A stretch of 64,000 nt of DNA from Setophaga petechia (lineage: Eukaryota > Chordata > Aves > Passeriformes > Parulidae). Positions 25,201 to 37,331 of the stretch are shown here, in pieces. Below the pieces are notes generated by a model. It did no database searches. It saw nothing but the letters and a program-made list of their open reading frames with translations, and was not told the origin of the DNA. Each line of letters begins with the position of its first letter. Positions within the stretch are counted from its first letter, which is position 1. Position numbers and translations under genes: made by a program. Location of the stretch: assembly GCA_024362935.1 (NCBI GenBank), contig JANCRA010000001.1, positions 56,996,430 to 57,060,429 of the forward strand, given 5' to 3'.

Positions 25201-27698
25201 TTTAATTTTTCCAATAATATTTTCATTGAACTAGAAGCAACAGATTAAACACCTTTGTATACAATGGTTTAATATCTGGAAATCATTAAAAAATAATACG
25301 GAAATTAACAACATACATGAGCAATACAAAGAAATTTGGCTTTTAAAAGGTTGCACACACCTAGACACCTTCTAAATTCTGAATGCAAGGAAACCAATGC
25401 AGTGCAATTATTCTGGAAAAGCCACTGCTGTTTATAAAATGCTGTGCAGCTGTTGGAGGAGAGGGTTACAGTGACAAACAGCTTCCCTGCTACAAAGGTG
25501 GCAGGAAATCTATCAAACTGGACAATAAAATTGCAATTGAGTTTCTTTGGCTTTTTATAGCAGCTGCATGTATCTTGATGTGTAGCTCTGCAAAACCTAT
25601 CCAATTGTGTAACACTGGTCCTTTATGTACTTGTTCTTTATCATAGAATAGTGTTATAAATTAGTGGCACGAACAGCACTGAGGGTCATAAAAAGGAAAA
25701 ATAAGCAGTAACCCAATACAATTAGAGAGAAATAGGAAAAACCCAAACTGGTTATTCTCTTAGCAATGTTAAAGAAATATTTTTGTTCCCATAATTCCCA
25801 CATTACTTTGAAAGCATGCTAGAAATCAAAAACATCTGAGATGCACTTAGCATCGAACAATTCGCCCACTGAATTATGCCTACACCAGGTTATGTGTGAA
25901 TCTCTATGTATCTCAATAGTGCTAAAACACAACACAAGACTATTTAAAATAAATAAAATTAACAGGATTAAAAAATCATTATAATTATCTGTTAATGTAT
26001 AAGGACATTTTTCAAGATTTTTTTTTGTGATTTCTCCTAATTTATGTTTATGTAATTAACAGGCAGCTCTGAAGAATCATCTAGTTTTATATGGCTTGTA
26101 GCATGAATTGTATGTATTACTTACAAAAAAAGTTCAAATGGAAAGTGCATAATAAAGGTCAAATTTTAAAATCTTGATAATGGCACCATCATTCATATCA
26201 ATATTGTCAAGTTAGTTTCTGGCTGCTTTTGCTGTTTAAATATTGCCACTTAGGCTTCTGGAACTAGTATTACTACTGATGTCCAAACAAACTGAATTCC
26301 TTTAGGAGTCGTTCAATATTCCACCACCACACTCTGCCCACACTCACACACTTCCAAACTTGCCATCATCCAACTTCTGAAATGGGCTGGAAGAACAGAC
26401 AGATATTATACATTGACCAGAAAGTCAACAAAGTTAGACTTGGGAAAACTTACAGGGAGTTATTCCTACAATCAAGGACACCTCCCTATCGCAGCATGCC
26501 AAGAACAAAAAATAAGAAACACAGACTGAAGTAGGTCATCATCTCATTCATGGTATTTCACAAAAACATGCAGTCCTTAAAATAGGAATTAATAAACCAG
26601 ACCAACAACATTATCTATATCTATCTATTTTTTGGTCTGTTCTAAAACTGCAGGGCTTTGTTCTTGACATTTGGCCATGGCATCACAATAAAATCTTGGG
26701 TTTTTTTTCTAGGAACTTTACATCATTGATTAGCCACATTAAGTCACTGAAAAGAATGACCAAAAATCCATATAACCTTTCTAACATAAATGCTGTTTAA
26801 ACGAGATTTCTGACATTACATTGTCTTACAAAAGGAGTCTAGGAATAGAACTACAGATTATAAGATAATGTGCTAGCTAATTTCTAAATTCAAGATACCA
26901 AAGCTCTAAGAGGCAAAAAGGTGATTTTTATTCACCTCTCCATCTTTCCCCAGGGACAATTCCCAGTGATTCCCAGCAATCACACCCATGCTAAATTATG
27001 CCAGTTTTATATAATTAGGGATCTTTATTCTGGTTGCAGCTTGCCAATTCACCCATGCCCTCTGCATCATGGGGCAAAGAGAGGAAACTGGTTTTTGAAG
27101 ACTGCAAAGCCAACAAAAAAGCGTATTAAGAATGGTCCAACACTGAAAATGTGATATCTGTAAGGGTTAAACTGTGGCCCTGGGCACTTTCCACAGGAAT
27201 TCCACTTAGCTAAGTGACTGTTTAAGGAAGTTATTTCACCCATTTTTATTACACAGATTTCTACAATTGTCTCCCATAGTCCAAGAATGCACTATGGGCC
27301 TCTGAATGCAATAAATAGAGCTTCAAAATAACAAGGTTCTTGCTGTCTTCAGAGACTGAGCTTTTCTAAAAAAAAAAAATTGCTCAAAATCCAAGACCTC
27401 AGAAATGCCAACAATTCCTTAGTATCATAAAGTGATCTTTTGGATTCACAGACATCCTTTCCACACTGCTAAATTGCACACATTTAGAAATAGGTAATTT
27501 ATAATTTCATTCATTTTAAGCAAATATTCTGATAACCAGAATCATTCAGAGGCCCACACTGGCCTCACTCTTGTTTAGAATAAGGCAGTATAAAATACCT
27601 TTTGTAATACTGTGCCTCATTCAGAGAACCACTAATAACTTTTATGATGTAACTCTGGTTGTAACAACAACAAAATTCAGACAGAACAATAACAAAGG

Positions 27699-27739
27699 GT
27701 AATAGTCTCATTCATGCTGTGTAATAGTCTCATTCATGC
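27699..27739. repeat. Direct duplication with 22-bp period
   Basis: GTAATAGTCTCATTCATGC occurs at 27699-27717 and again at 27721-27739, separated by TGT. It looks like a recent small tandem duplication. Confidence 0.85.
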
Positions 27740-27971
27740 AGCATGGATTTGCACTCTCACCCCATATTCCATGACAGCTTAACAGCAGAAGCATCTCCCT
27801 TAACTTGGATTTCTTTGCTTTTTACTCATTTGTTTTACAGCCTTTTGATGTTACTAAAAGGCATTTTTGTTGAATAGCTCTGGTGCGCCACCTTGTGTTG
27901 CTGCTGTTTCTAAAAAGCAAGACCAGCACCAAAATTTTTCAGAAATGCTCCTAAAATTTGATTGATCTTAC

Positions 27972-28164
27972 CTTTGAATGTGTGATTGACAGTGTATCCA
28001 CCCACACACGCCAGCCACCCCACTCATATTTTATTGCATGGTACAGCAAAATCCGAAATATGGTGTACACCATCTCAGTTATCTTCTGCTCCTCAGAAGT
28101 CTTTGGATTAAAACAACAAAGGGAAAGCATCCACTCCTGCCAGACTGAGCACTGCAACAAACTC
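27972..28164 (-). CDS. LRBA: LRBA exon 20 of 28 in window (end of armadillo-like region)
   Basis: Completes Arg786 and encodes through 850: [20 protein letters not shown], then [40 protein letters not shown] and THSK. Acceptor is ttgcag|GAG and donor is AAG|gtaaga. The run [16 protein letters not shown] is one of the most conserved parts of LRBA and NBEA. The following intron is the 9.6-kb one. Confidence 0.97.
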
Positions 28165-28421
28165 CTGCAAAACACACACATGCTACTGAATCACATTATA
28201 AAATATATCTTAGAAATACATACAACAGGTAAGTCAAGAATCCAACAAGCTTTAAACAATTGCTACATGCAAAGCTTCTCTAATTTTTCATACTAACACC
28301 TTTGCTAGAGCACAGAATTTGCTGAAACAGCAATGAAGCTGTATCTGCCCTCATGAGTTTAATTTACTAGGAGACTTTGTTATTTATTTTATATACTTGT
28401 GCATAGAGCAAGCCATCTTAC

Positions 28422-28545
28422 CTCCTGTTTTCTCTGCTGTTATTAAACAGTTTAATCATATCTGAGAGAAAGGCTCGCCGGACCTCCAGAGTTTCTGGAC
28501 ACTGTGGAGAATTACGGATCAGGATTGCAATAACCTTCAAAATCT
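28422..28545 (-). CDS. LRBA: LRBA exon 19 of 28 in window
   Basis: Completes Gln745 and encodes through 785 plus two bases: ILKVIAILIRNSPQCPETLE, then VRRAFLSDMIKLFNNSRENR. Acceptor is ttcag|AGA and donor is GAG|gtaaga. RNSPQCPE..EVRRAFLSDM is diagnostic for LRBA; NBEA differs at the start of this segment. The intron to exon 20 is 257 bp. Confidence 0.96.
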
Positions 28546-30217
28546 CTGAAAAACAGTTCATGAGTAACAAAATATTAGGACTAAACACAGCATAAAACAC
28601 AAGGCCTCTTTCAACAGTGTTTGCACAAGGAAAGTGACACCACATAAAAAAGTTTTATACTGAGAAAAAGCCCATCTCTATCAGAGAAGAAGGTTTAAGT
28701 AAAACAAATCCCTTCTTCCAATACTTTTCAAATCTAGTCACCCATCAGGGGGATTTGTGTACCTCTAAAGAAAATGGAATTCATTGACTTACCATGTTTA
28801 AGCAACACAAGTATTACTGCATGACAATTGACAAGCTATCAGAATCTGTCAGAACAATTTTTACATGAGGTTCACATAAAAAAGCATCCTTTAGAAAACC
28901 AACATATGAGAATATAACCAATATATGCAAATATAAACCAAAATTCTCTACCTTATGAGATTTTGCTCTACCTTAACAATACTAAATTTTCAAAGAATGC
29001 AACCAACTTCCAATTAAGCTTACCAGTTTCTGTTATAAAAAAAACATTCTAATATAAAATTTTATCTCTTACTATCACAAAGTTTCCTGTGTTTTTACGT
29101 GGTCAAAATTGAGGGTACATCACACTTTTTGAAGCAGAGGGGCAGTGAATTTTCTTGTTACTTTAAAAGAAGTCAACTTTGTAAATGAATTAGAGTGCAA
29201 TTTGAACACAGTCACTGTGATACTTGCAGTTAATCTTGTACAACTTCTTTAAAGAAAAATTCCTTACCTGGCAACAGTAATGATCTAAAAAAGGGACTCT
29301 AGAAGGGACTCCTACCAGACCTACATTATTTCAGAATCAGCTTAGTCCCCATATAGGTCCATACTGACCACAGCAGTGACTGTCAACTCCAAAAATCTTA
29401 GGAGAAAGCAACAGAAACGTGCTAACATCTCTTACTTCATATGAATTTACCAGAAAGAAAACGGCATAATGCAACCAGATTTCTTTCCTCCATATCTGCT
29501 TTGCTTTCTTTTCTCTTCCCCACCTTTCCACCTGACGTAAACCTACAAAACTGTGACCTACATTTACTGACAAAGCAGCTACAAAAGTGAAAAACCTGTT
29601 ATTTCTCCAGAAAAAAAGTTAATTCCCAAAGCTATCATAAGTCCATTGTTTTATGTACAGAACACATTAATAATGTACATAATTCAGGAAAGGAGATCAG
29701 TATTTTCCTTCAGTTCAAAAGACATCTAAAGTTTCATATCAAGATACTTCCAATAAAGTAAGCTAACCAAAACAGTGAGCAGATACATTTCTCCTATTTT
29801 CCATCTAGCATTGTATTACTGAATTTAATTGAAGATGAAAGGTGTTTCCATATTTTAGGTAATTTAGTCTGACATCACTAAATAATGCATTCAAAATTTT
29901 GCTGGAACCTTAACATGTATTAAATCAAAGTATCCTGTGCATAAAAGTCTTGAAAAACCATTTCATAATGTGACTGCACAGCCAAAAAAAGGTGAGTTAT
30001 GAACTAGAGACACATAAAATGTCTTTCAAAAAGCTGTAGAGACATACTGTGTATGTAGCTCCAACTAAATACAAGTAATTTGTCTGTTAGAGTGAAAAAA
30101 ATGTAAAACTGAGATTAGAAGACTGGTAGATGTAATTAATAAGCTTGTTCATTGGTGGGATTCTTTTAAAGCAGACTTTTCTTAAGGTAGCACTTAAAAA
30201 TTGTGTATCATACTTAC
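28546..30217 (-). other. LRBA: LRBA intron between exons 18 and 19 (1672 bp)
   Basis: AT-rich with canonical ends. I see nothing else in it. Confidence 0.8.
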
Positions 30218-30299
30218 GAGGATTTTGTATCTTCACCGTTGAATCCGGGTCAGGATGTTGTTTATGTATTACTTGAGTGCAAATTTGTTCAGTCAGAAT
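30218..30299 (-). CDS. LRBA: LRBA exon 18 of 28 in window
   Basis: Encodes residues 718-744 plus one base: ILTEQICTQVIHKQHPDPDS, then TVKIQNP. Acceptor is tgctag|ATT and donor is CTC|gtaagt, with the split codon C|AG (Gln) completed in exon 19. HPDPDSTVKIQNP is a conserved loop before the next helix pair. Confidence 0.93.
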
Positions 30300-30829
30300 C
30301 TAGCAAGGAAGAAGATGCCATATCAATGTACATGAAGACAGCTTACTGAAAAATAGTTGGATGCAGCACAATCAACATCATTCTAAAAATCATCCCAAAA
30401 AATTCCACTAACTTTCTGGATAATTTAATTCATCCTGTTTCTAAAACTCTATAAGCTGCTTTATTCTTTTATTTCTCTCTTAAGTGCATACTGTTATTTA
30501 AAGTACACTGGAAGATGAACGTGAATCTAACCAAAGCAATTATCCTAAGGCAAGATCATTGCTATAATAAAATTCCACATCTACATGAGCATCTGGTTGA
30601 GACATACAGGTTACTCATTATCTAGAATTGTTCATAATGAGCATAACCAAGTTAAGGAGGGGATAAATCCAAAGTAGTGAGCTTTGGAGGGGAAAAAAGC
30701 AGCATTCAGCTGCATCACACTAAGGTTTAGTGTCATCTGGAACATATCAGCAAAAATATGTAAGCAATTTTCTAACAATGTCTTACAAGTAATTAGAAAG
30801 ATTGAATTCTAATTACAGTGTATGACTAC
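30300..30829 (-). other. LRBA: LRBA intron between exons 17 and 18 (530 bp)
   Basis: Canonical ends; nothing recognisable inside. Confidence 0.8.
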
Positions 30830-30938
30830 CTCAAACAGGACATTGTATGTGGTCATGGTGAATAAGCTTGTCTGAAGCATCAGCCTTTCAGCCAACAAAG
30901 AGAACAATCCATGTCCAAGCATGACTTCAGTTTTTCTC
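30830..30938 (-). CDS. LRBA: LRBA exon 17 of 28 in window
   Basis: Completes residue 681 (Lys) and encodes through 717: RKTEVMLGHGLFSLLAERLM, then LQTSLFTMTTYNVLFE. Acceptor is ttttag|GAG and donor is GAG|gtagtc. GLFSLLAERLMLQT is conserved between LRBA and NBEA. The phase joins exons 16 and 18 without a gap. Confidence 0.94.
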
Positions 30939-31730
30939 CTAAAATGGTAGAGAAAGATTAAACAACATGCATTCCATTTGCTTGGGAGAAAAGTTTAAAA
31001 CGTGTGCCTCAAGAAATACAAAATCACTGTTAAGATATTTTTCTTGTGTGTTCCTTAAGTCTTTCACGTTTGGTGAAGGAAAAGGGGAAGTGTTCAGATT
31101 CAGAAAGGACAAATCCTTTCCTGAAGACAGCCACCTTTCTTCTATAAATGAGGTCCACTAACCCATGGGCCCAAAGAGCTGAAACACAGCCTTGGGGATT
31201 TCTGGATAAACACTGAGGAAAGCACACCTTGGCCCTCACTTCACTCAAAAATGCAACAATGGACAGCAATCTCAATAGTTATCTACTATCACAGTCAACT
31301 CAAGACATGTTAAACCTAGTTCTCAGTAACATGGGGTTCCATCTCACCAATCTCATTATTGCTATTGATTTCACTGGAAAAGGGTCCCTTTAAAAAGAAG
31401 GAGGCCTTACTGCAAGTAACTATTCAATCAGCTTGATAAGGAGTGATAATGCCTGGACACTAGCTGCCAGCAAGGAGCAATTCCACCATATCAAAACCAC
31501 ATTTGTGACAAATAGACTGAGAGGTAGTTGAAGAAGAGTAGCTCCTATTCATTGAAACCTATTTAGTGATTAACCTCCATTATAGCTTTTTTCCCCTTCA
31601 CACACAAATGTGTGTATTTTACATCCAATAATTTATACCCAAAGCAACAAATAGAATGTCTGTGTCACAACCTACCTTTACTCCTTCCTTTCTTGGGAGG
31701 TTTAGTTTTAAGACCCAAATCAGTACTTAC
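30939..31730 (-). other. LRBA: LRBA intron between exons 16 and 17 (792 bp)
   Basis: Canonical ends; short open frames on both strands have no recognisable homology. Confidence 0.8.
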
Positions 31731-31823
31731 TTTGGAGAAAGATGCTTTAAGAAATATCCCATCACCTTCAGAGCTTGCACTCTGATGCCTTCACTTTGTG
31801 ATGCTAAAAGCTTGTAGACAACC
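31731..31823 (-). CDS. LRBA: LRBA exon 16 of 28 in window
   Basis: Completes residue 650 and encodes through 680 plus two bases: VVYKLLASQSEGIRVQALKV, then MGYFLKHLSP. Acceptor is acttag|GGT and donor is AAA|gtaagt. VYKLLAS and QALK..GYFLKHL are conserved armadillo-like helices. It was found by direct reading of the minus strand. Confidence 0.94.
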
Positions 31824-33997
31824 CTAAGTGGAGAAAACACATTGGTCTTCTGTCAATGTGAAGAATAACAAATGGAGGTTTTTGCTCCTTGTAAAGCTCT
31901 CATAAAAACTTAAGACAACTAAATGTATTTATCAGTTACATCCAATTTCTTTGATCACTTACTTTTTAGACAGCCAAGTGCTTAGAGCCACATCACTATC
32001 TGATTCTAGCTGGACTGTGGTTCATAGTATTCAACAGATCTTTAAATCTGTGAAATACAATTTTACTTATCTACATGGACTACTAAGCTCTTTTTAAAAA
32101 GAGAAAATATTAATTTCCAAATGTTCCATGAAATCACATTGCAACAGAAGGCACAGTACTTATCCTTTACCATAAATAAGATAAAAATTTTGAAGAAATT
32201 TGGATCTTTTCACTAGGGGGAAGGAAAAAGCCTACCTCATTGAAACAATTTTGGAGAGCCTTTTCAAAACTATCCCATGTTACAATATGGCATTTTAGAT
32301 CTGTGAGTTTTAGAGTTCAAAGGTCTTTAAGTTTTTAGGCCTTATCTATACATAACTGAGCACTCATCAATAGTTACGTACTTTTATTTTTATATACCCA
32401 AAAATAATTCTCAGGACACCTGAACTAAGACCTCAAAAAAAAATAGTTCTACACCAGATACCAGAATTAAAGGTAAAACCTAACGTGATTAAAAAACAGT
32501 TATGTATAACAAATAATTTATCCTGGAGAATGCTGCAACCACAGAAACTATAGAAGGAAAGAAATAGAAATAAATAAGGAAAAGTTACGATGCACTGGCC
32601 ATTCAAGCAATTGAATCCACTTCCCTTCTTTTCTTTACAGAACACTGTCAGGATTTCCTAATTGTATAGGAGAAAGGCATTTCCTTTCTTTTTCCCTTTT
32701 TCTTCCCCCCACTAGATTGGTTACTTTAACATTTTAATTTTAAGAGAACTCCAAATATTTATAAAGTTTTGGAAAATTATTTTTAAATTTCAAGATTATC
32801 ATGCCTTAATTGCAAAAAGTAGATGTATCAAGAAGCATGTAAACAATCCATTAAGTGACTGGAAACAACACCAGAACAAGGTATTGATTTCTCACTGTGG
32901 ACTAACTATTCATGCTGACTTGCTCATACATTTGTTAACAAAAAATAAAAGCACCTACTGCTAGTTGTTAAATAAAACCAAATGTACCACATTGGACACC
33001 CAATCTGACATTCAAATACTTTAGTATTTATTGATCTTTATTAGTTTCCCACATGTAACACATTACCATACAAATGAAATAAAATCTGATGAAAATGGGT
33101 AAAAAGAAAAATAAGAATCAGTCTAGCACTAAAAGGGGAGAAAACAGTTAGAAACATGTCTTAATGCAGTCTCTTGAGAAAGGGCAAGTGGAAAAAGACT
33201 ATATATAAACAGGGATTAACCAATAGGTGCAACTAAACATAAGAAATGAGACTCTGCCTTTACACAATGAGAGAATTACTATTCCCCATATCCTTCCATG
33301 AGTTCTTCTTACATTCGTTTGCCTGTACCAATTTTTTCCCCACTGTGTTCAGGCAGGTTCCTGTTAAATCAGAAAAATTCAATATCATGACCACCCTCTG
33401 AGAGCCACAAGACATAAGGAGTCATAACTCCTCTAGCAGATTTCCTACTTGTATAAGTAGAATTTGCTACTTCTCCAACTTTTCTCTCATGACAGTGTTA
33501 AAAACTTTTTTTCCACTTGTTGAGAAAACGATTCCAAACAGTGCACAGCACAAAGTGCTACTTTTAAACAAATAAAAAGTTTTTCTGGAAAAGTCCCAAA
33601 GGAAAAAAAAAGGGCAGAGAACTAACAAGGATCAGAAGACATCTGAATCAATTTTTGTCAGCCTCCCTCCAGTTCTAAGACATCTGTAAGAATGGGGGGC
33701 TGAAGACAGAGCACCAGTAGATGAAGACATCAATGCACAGACTGAAATGGATCACTCCCTGTTTAAGTGTTACTGGCAGCTTGGAAACATTAAAAATAAA
33801 AACACCTCATTGATAATAAATCTAACAGTGCCTCTTGTCAAAATGAACACCTGGACCCAAAAATCTCCCAAGATGAGGAGTCTATGACTGCAACACACAC
33901 ACTGATGAGAACCATTCAGATTTCATGGGAATTCTTGCAAGCAACAGTATGGTCAAAACACTGTTTCCTTTTTCCCACTTAGAAAATTCAAACTTAC
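31824..33997 (-). other. LRBA: LRBA intron between exons 15 and 16 (2174 bp)
   Basis: AT-rich with no gene, transposon or strong repeat recognised. Confidence 0.8.
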
Positions 33998-34095
33998 TGT
34001 AATCCATTCCTCTGATCAAATGCAGGAATCATAGAACCAGGATGCTCTGACATCAGAGCAACCAGCAACTGCAAGACATCCATTAGATTGTCATC
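33998..34095 (-). CDS. LRBA: LRBA exon 15 of 28 in window
   Basis: Encodes residues 618-649 plus two bases of a split codon: DDNLMDVLQLLVALMSEHPG, then SMIPAFDQRNGL. Acceptor is caacag|GAT and donor is ACA|gtaagt. The codon split with exon 16 reads CA|G (Gln), where mammalian LRBA has Arg. SEHP.SMIPAFDQRNG is a signature shared by LRBA and NBEA. Confidence 0.94.
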
Positions 34096-35881
34096 CTGTT
34101 GGATAAAAGGTACAAATTTGAATTCACAACACATACACACCAGAACATTGTTTTGGCTAAAAGAACCACTACAAAATATTTCAAAAGTATGTGGAGATTA
34201 ATAATAAACTAAGGACCAAATTACCTTGGCCAGGATCAAAATAACTATAGCTCTAAAGGCAAGTGCAGGAGAAAACATTGCAAAAAATATACTTAATTGT
34301 TTAGGGTGAAAAGTGATATATCAGTGTCTGGGATGTAAAGATTTGACAGGTAATGGAAATTTAGACCATGCTACTTCCTTCCACACACATGCTCCTCTGT
34401 TTGCATGTGTATTTCCCAATCCTTTCCTGCACAGGAGCTACAAATAAAACTGCTGCACATTTTCTGGGGCACAGGGTGGTGTTTAATGAAAAGTTTCTAC
34501 TCAGAAATGTCCAAACCATGAGGAAAAAAATACTACCACCTGCCACAGACAGTATTTTAAATGGGTAATTCAAGTCGCTTAGTAAATTTTTCCATACTTT
34601 TAATTTAAAGCACTCTAAGCTACAGTTCATTAATTTGTTCCAAGTTCATTGTAACTAAAAATAACCTCAGAAATAACAAAATGTAACTGTCTTTCCACAT
34701 ACTCTGTAGTATTAAAATGAAAGTTTCTTTTAAAACAAAGAGTCCACAAACAAAACACTGACCAACACTTTTGAACAAACACTCACATTCTTTACTCTAG
34801 AGTATCCTGTACAAATACTCTAAGACTCAATTAGAAAAATCAGTTTTACATTCTTCTGAACAACTCTGTTCACCTGATGATATTAAGAGCTGATATTTTG
34901 ATGCTATCACTGATTAGCCATATGAGAAGGCTAAATTTTACTTTTTTTATTGGTGTTTTTCTGAATCCACAGTTAGATTGTGGGATTCAGCATTCATGGA
35001 TCTTTGACAAATGAGTATGCAAACTGCCAAGATATTTAAAACATCACATCTTCATCTAAAGGCTATATAAAGCTTCTGCTATTTTAGTTCACTCTTCTAT
35101 GGGTCTTATTATTTACTTCTCCACATAAAGCAGAATTGCTTGACTATGGTAATATCAAGTAGTAGCTAGCACAGAGAATAAAATTAAAATATAGGTGTAA
35201 GCAAAATTCTTTAAAAATAAAAAAATCTATACTGCTTGAAATGAAGTTCAATTAATTCCTTATTTTACCCATTTCAAGCACCCTTACAGAGATGAGATCA
35301 GTTAGATTTATGTCCCCATTTCCCTTGTCTTTGATGTTGCATCTGGCATAAAGTGCCTTTTCCTGGTGCTAAAATATGAAGATGCAGATGTATCAGTGGT
35401 AACCAACATTTTCTCCCAATTAAGTTTATATGCTTCTCTTAGATGCCATTAACATACATCTTTATTTTTTTAATGCATGTTTTCAATTTTATTGCTTTAT
35501 TTAAGAAGCAAAATAAAAAGGAGAGGGAAAAGAAAACAAAAAATATTACTTAGGCAGCCTAAAACAAGGTTTTGACTTTTTTTAAAGTCAGTCTCACCAT
35601 CTGTTTTTCTGTTTGGTAAATTGGTTTGTAGAACATAAGAAACCATTTTGACTTACTGGCTTAATGAACTTCAATCTAACATTGAACATAGTGCTTAAAT
35701 CACTGCAAGAATATTGGCATATCAGCACACTACTCTAAAGAATTGGACAATGTTTGCTACTTCCTCTGCAGAGCCATCTTGTGGCATAGAGGAGGTTATA
35801 TTTTAAATGAGTCAAACACTTGGTCACAAACAGCACTAGTATGCCATTCTTCATAAACACATCCCCCAAACTAAAAATTAC
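34096..35881 (-). other. LRBA: LRBA intron between exons 14 and 15 (1786 bp)
   Basis: AT-rich with canonical ends; nothing recognisable. Confidence 0.8.
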
Positions 35882-35944
35882 CTCATGTATAGTAAGCAGG
35901 TAATTGAGGATAGCCTGCAATTCATCTTCTTTTATCCCATAGTC
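35882..35944 (-). CDS. LRBA: LRBA exon 14 of 28 in window (63-nt micro-sized exon)
   Basis: Twenty-one whole codons, residues 597-617: DYGIKEDELQAILNYLLTIH and a final E. Acceptor is ttaaag|GAC and donor is GAG|gtaatt. At 63 nt it is the shortest exon in the window. It is phase 0 at both ends, so skipping it would keep the reading frame while removing one helix. Confidence 0.95.
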
Positions 35945-37251
35945 CTTTAAAAACAAACAGGTTTTAAGTATCACCTTTCAAGTACAGAATGCTGTTTCAA
36001 AAAAAAGCATTATTACAAGAAATGTTTGTATCACAAAGCAAGTACCACACAACAAATTTGCTTTCACTTGATCCTGTAATAGCTTCGTAGCTGCAAGATA
36101 GCTTCTTCCCTGCCCCCAAAAGCACCCGCTGGATGCCATAAAAGTGTTTTAAAGCAACTTCAACACAGGCATAAAAACAATATAAATAGCAATATAGTAT
36201 ATGAAATTGTTAGAGTAATACATGTTAATTGAGACAGTCAATTAGAACTGAGAGCTTCCTGTTAACAGAAGAATTAAATTGAGGTAGCATAAAGGACTCA
36301 AAAGCAGATCTGGAAGTTAATTATAAGCCTCTTAGCTATACCCATATCTATGTTTGGTTCTTATTTTCCACTAGAGAACCCCATCTTCAGTTGCTATCAC
36401 CTTTGAAGAAATCTCAATCACTTATGGCACCTATGCCAGCAATATGCCTTGATGTATTTTTGTGAGAATAAAAACCAACAATTTCTAAGAACAGGATGAG
36501 GGTAGGCAAAAGCAGGCTTCTTCACTTCTGGGGCTTTTATTTCTTAAAGTAAGTCTTTCATTTCCCAAAAAGATTTTGCACCACTATGTACAAACAGAAA
36601 ACTTGCCAAAGGATCAAACTCATCAAACTTGATTTCAACAGGTGCTCTATTTATTTTTGTGCTGGGGTAGAATTGTTTTACAGGAGACAGCACACACTAT
36701 GGTTTGGATTTGTGATGGAAACAGCGTTGATAACATAGAGATATTTTTGTTATTGCTGAGCAGGGCTTACACAGAGAGACCAAAAACTTATGATAGGAAA
36801 AGGTCATGAAGAGCCTATAAGCAACAGAGTTGCTGAATTCCAATATTCCTTTAATGTCCAAGAAACAGTTGTGATACTGATAGTCTTTCTTATCCTCCTC
36901 TGTCCCACTGACCCACAGCACATAGTATCAAATGTTTCTACTTAGTCTTTAGGCACTTATGACACAGCTCATACTGTTCATGTTAAAAAAAAAAAATTAC
37001 ATACTGCTTTGCCCAAGAGTAAACGTTTCTAAGCTAATAACAGCTCCACTTCTAATAACAACAGCTCAAAAGGGGAAAAAAATTCATCCCTTAGCACTGC
37101 TGTCCGTGGCAAGAGCCACAACAAAAAGAAGCACCTTACGTGGTTGTTTCTATTTATTTGCTATCACAAAATTTAACATGTTTAAAGCATGTTAGGCATT
37201 TCTTTGTGAAAGGAAACTCAAATATCCTACCCTAATTTAAAGCTATCCTAC
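35945..37251 (-). other. LRBA: LRBA intron between exons 13 and 14 (1307 bp)
   Basis: Contains the truncated avian LTR fragment listed separately at about 36657-36783; otherwise nothing recognisable. Confidence 0.8.
36657..36783 (+). mobile_element. Avian ERV LTR fragment (5' part of an LTR)
   Basis: It begins TGTGCTGGGGTAGAATTG and carries the strong landmarks CACTATGGTTTGGATTTGTG, AACAGCGTTGATAACATAGA and TTATTGCTGAGCAGGGCTTA CACAGAG. This matches the 5' half of an LTR family common in bird genomes, with a short internal deletion near the start. The C-rich 3' half is absent, and no viral genes are present. Confidence 0.7.
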
Positions 37252-37331
37252 CTTCATGACTAGCTGTTTAATGAACATCAACAAAAATGCTCGCAGGGAT
37301 AAAATCTCCTTCTGAGTAGGCCGTGGACCAT
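37252..37331 (-). CDS. LRBA: LRBA exon 13 of 28 in window
   Basis: Completes the split Asp codon (residue 570) and encodes through 596: GPRPTQKEILSLRAFLLMFI, then KQLVMK. Acceptor is tttgtag|ATG and donor is AAG|gtagga. LSLRAFLLMFIKQLVMK is nearly identical to mammalian LRBA. No ATG-started open frame marks it; it was placed by phase with exons 12 and 14. Confidence 0.94.

Larger units (their letters stand above)
18374..27971 (-). other. LRBA: Large LRBA intron between exons 20 and 21 (9598 bp)
   Basis: The largest complete intron in the window. It holds a 27-base homopolymer (18433-18459), a perfect 17-bp hairpin (18998-19034), a 10-bp hairpin (20425-20447), two short direct duplications with 22-bp spacing (22211-22249 and 27699-27739) and a possibly conserved block near 21760-21990. 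No gene or classifiable transposon is seen. Confidence 0.8.
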
